64,000 bases of DNA from contig OY970371.1 in NCBI GenBank assembly GCA_963718695.1, positions 1,116,001 to 1,180,000 on the forward strand, in the 5' to 3' direction. Position 1 is the first letter of the stretch. Every line of letters begins with the position of its first letter. Both the position numbers and the translations under genes were made by a program. The stretch is from Manganitrophus sp963718695 (GTDB taxonomy: Bacteria > Nitrospirota > Nitrospiria > SBBL01 > Manganitrophaceae). Below the pieces are notes generated by a model. That model was not told where the DNA came from. It ran no database searches and saw nothing but the letters and a program-made list of their open reading frames with translations. This document shows, piece by piece, positions 58,615 through 64,000 of the stretch.

Positions 58615-60099
58615 ATGAAAGATAAGAAGAAAATAAAAGGGGAGCGTCAGCCTCGCGCGGCGCGGCGAACCAGCCCCAAAAAGGGGATTGCCTCGAATGG
58701 GCTTGGGAAGGATCCAGGTGCATCGGGTGAGCGGGCGGCGATTGTCCTGGCGGCCGGTCAGGGAAAGCGGATGAAGTCGAAGCTTTCCAAAGTCCTTCAC
58801 CCGCTCGCCGGCGTTCCGATGCTTTTCTACGTGCTCGATCTGGTAAAGCGCCTGGAGATTCAGCGGACCTTTGTCATCATCGGTCATCGGGCGGAGCAGG
58901 TCTCGGAGGCGGTTTCGTCCCGGGGGGTCACCTGCCTTCTTCAAGATCCCCCCCTGGGGACGGGGCATGCCGTCCTTCAGGCCAAGGAGGCCCTTGCCGG
59001 TTTCCCGGGATCGGTCCTGATCCTCAGCGGCGACACGCCGCTCCTTCGTCCGGAGACGGTGCAGCGGCTGTGGGAGGTCCACCAAAATGAGCGAGCGACG
59101 ATGACGCTGCTGACGACCCGTCTCGCGAATCCCGATGGATACGGCCGCGTCATCCGAAAGAAGAACGGGGCGATCGCCAGGATCATTGAAGAAAAAGATG
59201 CCACGCCGTCGGAGCGTTCGGTCCAGGAGGTCAACACCGGGGTCTATATTATAGAAGCCTCTTTTCTTTTCGAAGCCCTGGGGGAAGTCCAGCCGAACAA
59301 CCAGCAGAAGGAATACTACCTGACCGACCTGATCGGGATCGCCGCCCGCCGGGGGGAGCGGCTCGCGGGTGCTTCGGCCGATCCGGAAGAGGTCATCGGG
59401 GTGAACAGCCGCGCCGATCTGGCGACGGCCGAGGGGACGCTTCGAAAACGGATCGTCGCTCGCTGGATGGCCGAGGGGGTGACGATGATCGATCCGGCCC
59501 AGGTCCGGATCGACGCGTCGGTGGAGATCGGGCGCGATGTGGTGATCCATCCCGGCGTCGCCCTGGAGGGGAAGACGACGATCGGCGATGATTGCGTCCT
59601 TCATGCCTGCCGGATCGAAAACAGCCGCCTGGGCGAGCAGGTTGTGGTGAAAGATTACAGCGTCATCGAAGCGGCCGAGATCGAGTCGGGCGCTTCGATC
59701 GGCCCGTTCGCCCATCTCCGGCCCGGAACGGTCCTTCGAAAGGGGGCCAAGGTCGGAAACTTCGTCGAGATTAAGAAAAGCGAGTTGGGGGAGAATTCGA
59801 AAGCAAACCATCTGAGCTACATCGGGGATGCGGTGATCGGCAAAGAGGTCAACATCGGCGCCGGGACGATCACCTGCAACTACGACGGGGTCAAGAAATA
59901 TCAGACGATCATCGAAGAGGGGGTCTTCATCGGAAGCGACACGCAGCTTGTCGCCCCGGTCCGGGTCGGGGCCGGTGCATTGATCGCCGCCGGGTCGACG
60001 ATCACGCGGGACGTTCCGCCGGAGGCGCTCGCGATTTCACGCATCCGTCAAGAGAACAAAGAAGGCTGGGCTCGTAAGAGAAAAACAAAAAAAACGTAA
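58615..60099 (+). CDS. glmU: Bifunctional GlmU (UDP-N-acetylglucosamine synthesis)
   Basis: 494 residues from ATG 58615, including a 40-residue basic N-terminal extension (MKDKKKIKGERQPRAARRTS) before IVLAAGQGKRMKSKLSKVLH. The uridyltransferase half has LQDPPLGTGHAV, SGDTPLLRPET and EVNTGVYI; the acetyltransferase half has left-handed beta-helix hexapeptides and NFVEIKKSELGENSKANHLS, YIGDAVIGKEVNIGAGTITC, NYDGVKKYQT. The pair GlmU-GlmS supplies UDP-GlcNAc for peptidoglycan and exopolysaccharide. The extension may be from a misplaced start. Confidence 0.95.
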   Translation: MKDKKKIKGERQPRAARRTSPKKGIASNGLGKDPGASGERAAIVLAAGQGKRMKSKLSKVLHPLAGVPMLFYVLDLVKRLEIQRTFVIIGHRAEQVSEAVSSRGVTCLLQDPPLGTGHAVLQAKEALAGFPGSVLILSGDTPLLRPETVQRLWEVHQNERATMTLLTTRLANPDGYGRVIRKKNGAIARIIEEKDATPSERSVQEVNTGVYIIEASFLFEALGEVQPNNQQKEYYLTDLIGIAARRGERLAGASADPEEVIGVNSRADLATAEGTLRKRIVARWMAEGVTMIDPAQVRIDASVEIGRDVVIHPGVALEGKTTIGDDCVLHACRIENSRLGEQVVVKDYSVIEAAEIESGASIGPFAHLRPGTVLRKGAKVGNFVEIKKSELGENSKANHLSYIGDAVIGKEVNIGAGTITCNYDGVKKYQTIIEEGVFIGSDTQLVAPVRVGAGALIAAGSTITRDVPPEALAISRIRQENKEGWARKRKTKKT

Positions 60100-60180
60100 G
60101 GGGTGAAGCGTTAGGCGGAAGGGGTTAGGTCAAGAGATTTTAAATCTTTACCCCTCACGCTTCCCGCCTCACGCCTCACG
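60100..60180. repeat. Inverted-word intergenic repeat before glmS
   Basis: GGGGTGAAGCGTTAGGCGGA then CCCCTCACGCTTCCCGCC and CTCACG: imperfectly complementary blocks around GATTTTAAATC. It could form a long hairpin between glmU and glmS. Such words occur as short repeats in many genomes. Confidence 0.5.
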
Positions 60181-60199
60181 GCATTTCGGAGTCATCAAT

Positions 60200-62029
60200 A
60201 TGTGCGGGATCATCGGTTATATCGGAGAGAAGAACGTCGTATCGATTCTGGTCGATGGGCTTCGACGCTTGGAGTATCGGGGGTATGATTCGGCCGGGAT
60301 CGCCTACTTCTCGGACGGCGCGTTGGAGATCAAGCGGTCGGTCGGAAAGCTGGCCGCGCTCGAATCGACCCTGTCCCTGATCCCGCCGAAGGGCCATTTA
60401 GGGATCGGCCACACCCGGTGGGCCACACACGGAAAACCGACCGAGCTGAATGCGCATCCCCACCGGGCCGGTTCCTTGGTCGTGGTTCACAACGGGATTA
60501 TCGAGAACTACCTCTCCTTGAAGAAAGGGTTGCAGGCCGAGGGACGGGTCTTCACCTCCGATACCGATACCGAAGTGATCGTCCAGCTGGTCGACCATCT
60601 CTACCAAAAAGGGATGTCGCTGGAGCAATCGGTCCGCGCCGCCATCGAAAAGATGGTGGGAAGTTATGCGATCTGCCTCATCTCGGAGAAAGAACCGGAG
60701 AAGATGATCGTTTTCCGTTCCGGCTGCCCGCTGGTGATCGGGGTCGGAGAGAAAGAGTTTTTCGTCGCCTCGGACATCCCCGCCTTTTTAAGCCACACGC
60801 GCGAGGTCATTTTCCTGGAGGATGGGGAGTTAGGGGTCCTCTCCCGGAGCGGCGCGGAGATTTCCGATCTGAAAGGGGCGCTGCTCTCGAAAAAGAGCCA
60901 GCACATTTCGTGGGACCCGGTGATGGCCGAGAAGGGGGGCTATCGCCATTTTATGCAAAAGGAGATTCATGAGCAGCCGCGGGCGATCGTCGATACCATT
61001 CGCGGCCGGGTGGCGCAGGAGGCAGGCGAGGTCTACCTCGACGAGATCAGCTGGTCGGACGGCGATTTTCAAAAGTTCCAGCGGGCGATCCTCGTCGGAT
61101 GCGGCACCTCTTGGCATGCCGCGCTCGTCGGAAAGTTTTTGATCGAGTCGCTCTCCCATCTTCCGGTCGAAGTCGATATCGCCTCGGAGTTCCGCTACCG
61201 AAATCCCCGTCTCTCCGCCAATGATCTCCTGGTGGCGATCTCCCAGTCGGGCGAGACGGCCGACACCTTGGCCGCCCTCAAGGAGGCGAAATCGAAGAAG
61301 GCCCGCACCCTCTCGATCTGCAACGTGGTCGGCAGCAGCATCAGCCGGGAGGCGGAGACCGTGTTCTACACCCATGCCGGTCCCGAAATCTCGGTCGCTT
61401 CGACGAAGGCCTTTACCACCCAATTGACCGCACTGACCCTGTTGGCCATTTATCTCGGCCGTAGACGGGGAGTCCTTCCGGAAGAAGAAGGGAAGCGGCT
61501 GATTCACGCCCTGGTTCACCTGCCGAAGCAGATCGAGGATCTCCTCCGGCACGAAGAGCGGATCGCGGCGATCGCGAAGCACTTTTTCCGGCACCGCGAC
61601 TTTCTTTATCTCGGCCGAGGCATTCAGTACCCGGTCGCACTGGAAGGGGCGCTGAAACTCAAAGAGATCTCTTATATCCATGCCGAAGGATACCCGGCGG
61701 GCGAGATGAAGCATGGTCCGATCGCCTTGATCGACGAGAACATGCCGGTCGTCATCCTGGTGCCCAAGGACGACGTTTATGACAAGATCGTCAACAACGT
61801 CATGGAAGTCAAGGCGCGCGGCGGGATTATCATCGCTTTTGCGGAAGAAGGGGACAACGAAATCGCCTCGCTGGCCGATGAAGTTTTCTTCGTTCCGAAG
61901 GTCCATCCCCATGTCAGCCCGATTTTGATGACGATCCCGCTCCAGTTGCTGGCGTATCATATCGCCGTGCTGCGGGGGAGCGATGTGGATCAGCCGAGGA
62001 ATCTGGCAAAAAGCGTCACGGTGGAGTAA
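60200..62029 (+). CDS. glmS: Glutamine-fructose-6-phosphate aminotransferase
   Basis: 609 residues. N-terminal Cys2 glutaminase domain (MCGIIGYIGEKNVVSILVDG), HTRWATHGKPTELNAHPHRA, then two SIS domains: GCGTSWHAALVGKFLIESLS, AISQSGETADTLAALKEAKS and IHAEGYPAGEMKHGPIALI, and the C-terminal LAKSVTVE. All catalytic sites look intact. It makes glucosamine-6-phosphate, which GlmM (not in the window) passes to GlmU. Lies 100 bp after glmU. Confidence 0.98.
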   Translation: MCGIIGYIGEKNVVSILVDGLRRLEYRGYDSAGIAYFSDGALEIKRSVGKLAALESTLSLIPPKGHLGIGHTRWATHGKPTELNAHPHRAGSLVVVHNGIIENYLSLKKGLQAEGRVFTSDTDTEVIVQLVDHLYQKGMSLEQSVRAAIEKMVGSYAICLISEKEPEKMIVFRSGCPLVIGVGEKEFFVASDIPAFLSHTREVIFLEDGELGVLSRSGAEISDLKGALLSKKSQHISWDPVMAEKGGYRHFMQKEIHEQPRAIVDTIRGRVAQEAGEVYLDEISWSDGDFQKFQRAILVGCGTSWHAALVGKFLIESLSHLPVEVDIASEFRYRNPRLSANDLLVAISQSGETADTLAALKEAKSKKARTLSICNVVGSSISREAETVFYTHAGPEISVASTKAFTTQLTALTLLAIYLGRRRGVLPEEEGKRLIHALVHLPKQIEDLLRHEERIAAIAKHFFRHRDFLYLGRGIQYPVALEGALKLKEISYIHAEGYPAGEMKHGPIALIDENMPVVILVPKDDVYDKIVNNVMEVKARGGIIIAFAEEGDNEIASLADEVFFVPKVHPHVSPILMTIPLQLLAYHIAVLRGSDVDQPRNLAKSVTVE

Positions 62030-62035
62030 TATTCG

Positions 62036-62070
62036 GTAGGGGCGAACCTTGTGTTCGCCCGTTGAGGGCG
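62036..62070. repeat. GGGGCGAAC...GTTCGCCC hairpin repeat
   Basis: GTAGGGGCGAACCTTGTGTT then CGCCC: stem GGGCGAA/TTCGCCC. The word occurs widely as an intergenic repeat; here it lies just after glmS and might act as its terminator although the T run is short. Confidence 0.5.
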
Positions 62071-62090
62071 AAAGACGAAAGGATTTCCGA

Positions 62091-64000
62091 TTGACTGATC
62101 TTCTAAGCGGGTTGAATCCCCAGCAGCGCGAAGCGGTCCAGCATACGGAGGGGCCGCTTCTTATTTTGGCCGGGGCCGGCAGCGGCAAGACCCGCGTGAT
62201 CACGCACCGCATCGCCCATTTGGTCGAGCAGTGCGGCGTTTCCCCCGCCGCGATTCTCGGGGTGACCTTCACCAACAAAGCCTCCGAAGAGATGCGGGAG
62301 CGGATTGCGAAGCTGGTTTCGCCGGAGAAGTGCCGGCGGTTGACGATCTCCACCTTCCATGCGGCTTGTCTTAAGTTCCTTCGGCGCCATATCCATCTGC
62401 TCGGCTACAAGAACGATTTTCTGATCTACGATGCCGGCGATCAACTCGCCCTGGTCAAGGGGTGCACCGAGGCGCTGTCGGTCAACGAAGATCTCTATCC
62501 GCCGCGGACTTTTTTGACCCGGATCAGCCAGTTAAAACATCAATTGATGAGTCCCGCCGAATTTGCGGAGAAGGGGGCCGATTACGGCCTGGACGACAAG
62601 CTCAAGAAGGTCTATGCCCTTTACCAGGAACGGTTGTTGGCCGCGCAGGGGCTCGATTTCGACGACCTGCTCGGGTTGACGATCCGGCTCTTTGAGTCGT
62701 TCCCGGAGGTCTGCCGGCGGTATCGAGAACAATACGAATATATTCTGGTCGACGAGTATCAAGACACCAACCCGGCCCAGTATCGATTGATTCGGCTCCT
62801 GACCTCGGAGCGGCGGAATCTCTGCGTCGTCGGCGACGACGACCAGTCGATCTATGCGTTTCGCGGGGCCGATGTGGCGAACATCCTCAGCTTCGAGCGC
62901 GACTTTCCCGACACGAAGGTGGTGATCCTCAACCAGAATTACCGGTCGACCCGGACGATCCTGGCGGCGGCGTCGGCGGTGATCGAGAACAACACCAAGC
63001 GAAAATCGAAACAGCTCTTCACCGAGAACCCGACGGGGGAGCCGATCCTCTGGTCCCAGGTCGAAAGCGAGGAGGAAGAAGCGGGCTTCGTTCGCGACAC
63101 GATCCGGGGCTTGGTCGATCGGGAAGGGCGAACCCTTTCCGACTTCTGCATCCTTTATCGGACGAACGCCCAATCGCGCGTGATGGAAGAGGCCCTTCGC
63201 AACGCCGGCATTCCGTACTTCATCTTCGGCGGGCTTCGATTTTATGAGCGGAAGGAGATCAAGGATCTTATCGCCTATCTCCGGCTGACCGTCTATCCGG
63301 AAGATGCGCTCAGCTTGCGGCGGGTGATCAACCTGCCGCAACGGGGAGTCGGCGCGACCTCCCTCGATCGGCTCGCGACCTATGCGGAGACCCACGCGCT
63401 CTCGTTGTACGACGCCATCGGCCGAATTGTCTCCGGGACCGATGCGATGCTTCCAGAGATCGAACTGACCGGCGGGGCAAGACGGGGCCTCTCGGCCTTT
63501 TATCAATTTATCGAGACGCTCCGAATCGTCTCGGAGAATCAATCGTTGTCGCAGGTGGTCCGACACCTCATCGAAGCGCTTCATTATCTCGATTATCTGA
63601 AGAAAGAATATACGACGGAGGCCGAAAGCCGGATCGAAAACGTCATGGAGTTCATCGACGCGGCCGATCAGTTCCACCCGGTCGTCGATGAAGATGAGCT
63701 TGCCGGTGTCGCGGAAGCGGAGCGCCCGACGGAGCTGAAAGCGTTCCTCGATCAGATCGCACTCGTCTCGAGCGGGGATGAACGGGATGCGAGCGGCGGC
63801 GGGGTGACGCTGATGACGCTACACTCGGCGAAGGGACTCGAATTTCCGGTCGTCTTCCTGATCGGGATGGAAGAGGGGCTCTTTCCCCACTCCCGGTCGC
63901 TCACCGATCTTCGGGAGATGGAAGAAGAGCGGCGACTCTGCTATGTTGGAATGACCCGTGCGATGGAGCGGCTCTACCTCGTCAGCGCCGCACAACGGCG
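62091..64000 (+). CDS. pcrA: PcrA/UvrD-family DNA helicase, 3' end outside the window
   Basis: At least 636 residues from a TTG start (62091, after AAAGGATTT), running off the right edge. SF1 motifs: GPLLILAGAGSGKTRVITHR (I), VTFTNKASEEMRERI (Ia), LVDEYQDTNPAQYRLIRLLT (II, DEYQD), GDDDQSIYAFRGADV (III) and GVTLMTLHSAKGLEFPVVFL (V). It is the 3'-5' helicase used in repair and replication restart. The usual PcrA length is about 720-760 residues, so about 100 more are missing here. Confidence 0.95.
   Translation, partial: MTDLLSGLNPQQREAVQHTEGPLLILAGAGSGKTRVITHRIAHLVEQCGVSPAAILGVTFTNKASEEMRERIAKLVSPEKCRRLTISTFHAACLKFLRRHIHLLGYKNDFLIYDAGDQLALVKGCTEALSVNEDLYPPRTFLTRISQLKHQLMSPAEFAEKGADYGLDDKLKKVYALYQERLLAAQGLDFDDLLGLTIRLFESFPEVCRRYREQYEYILVDEYQDTNPAQYRLIRLLTSERRNLCVVGDDDQSIYAFRGADVANILSFERDFPDTKVVILNQNYRSTRTILAAASAVIENNTKRKSKQLFTENPTGEPILWSQVESEEEEAGFVRDTIRGLVDREGRTLSDFCILYRTNAQSRVMEEALRNAGIPYFIFGGLRFYERKEIKDLIAYLRLTVYPEDALSLRRVINLPQRGVGATSLDRLATYAETHALSLYDAIGRIVSGTDAMLPEIELTGGARRGLSAFYQFIETLRIVSENQSLSQVVRHLIEALHYLDYLKKEYTTEAESRIENVMEFIDAADQFHPVVDEDELAGVAEAERPTELKAFLDQIALVSSGDERDASGGGVTLMTLHSAKGLEFPVVFLIGMEEGLFPHSRSLTDLREMEEERRLCYVGMTRAMERLYLVSAAQR

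Noticed and set aside
1..64000. CRISPR arrays, tRNA and rRNA genes
   Set aside because: No regularly spaced direct repeats, cloverleaf or conserved rRNA segments were found by reading; a tRNAscan and Rfam search would be needed to exclude them fully.

Overview
The window is bacterial and mostly GC-rich. It carries a PrsK/PrsR regulatory pair with PEP-CTERM proteins, sigma-54 control, a citrate synthase, TreZ, a family-5 uracil-DNA glycosylase and secreted lectin-like and fibronectin proteins. This mix resembles an environmental Nitrospirota bacterium, or another deep-branching Gram-negative with an exosortase-linked exopolysaccharide. The phylum is an inference from gene content; no rRNA or other marker is present to settle it.

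Region 1 (1-11.6 kb) concerns the cell surface. It holds the end of a beta-propeller-like gene, two tandem secreted lectin-fold paralogues, a 746-residue fibronectin-III protein, the PrsK/PrsR two-component system and two PEP-CTERM proteins. Two c-di-GMP-I riboswitches, each followed by an intrinsic terminator, lie in front of the lectin-like and fibronectin genes. The fibronectin gene also has a sigma-54 promoter above its riboswitch. The PEP-CTERM pair has a sigma-54 promoter with two upstream boxes exactly 100 bp apart. Nucleotide second messenger and PrsK/PrsR signals therefore meet on surface and matrix genes.

Region 2 (11.7-29.1 kb) is mainly housekeeping and signalling: an RlmI-type methyltransferase, citrate synthase, a histone-H1-like/EF-Tu-domain fusion, a TPR protein, a GYD protein, family-5 UDG, TreZ, a methyltransferase, a receiver protein, an FHA protein next to a Ser/Thr kinase, TatD, a sigma-54 driven BON lipoprotein, a geranylgeranyl-reductase-like flavoprotein, a VOC protein and DinB.

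Region 3 (29.1-49.6 kb) is an accessory region. It is a run of small minus-strand genes for detoxification, resistance or unknown roles (SDR, VOC, SRPBCC, MoaD-like plus BNR protein, AAC(3)-I-like acetyltransferase, NTF2-like, DHFR-like, methyltransferases, DUF1801, ankyrin). Between them lie 5' ends of other genes that have lost their 3' parts: the start of an antibiotic-biosynthesis monooxygenase, of a VOC gene (itself split by a 187-bp MITE with an 8-bp duplication), of a DHFR-like gene, of the ankyrin gene, and four or five starts of RAYT (REP-associated tyrosine transposase) genes with a common structured leader. Several of these fragments form short leader ORFs that end at, or a few bases before, the start codon of the next intact gene. 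The region closes with a TIR-like defence-type gene destroyed by an IS3-family element and a possible ADP-ribosyltransferase-fold protein.

Region 4 (49.7-64 kb) returns to core functions: MetG, HolB and Tmk in one operon, a 165-bp-arm inverted repeat, a YheT-like hydrolase, a porin with a PstS-like protein, an amidohydrolase with a frameshift, GlmU and GlmS (UDP-GlcNAc synthesis, feeding wall and exopolysaccharide) and the start of a PcrA/UvrD helicase that runs off the window. No tRNA, rRNA or CRISPR array was seen.
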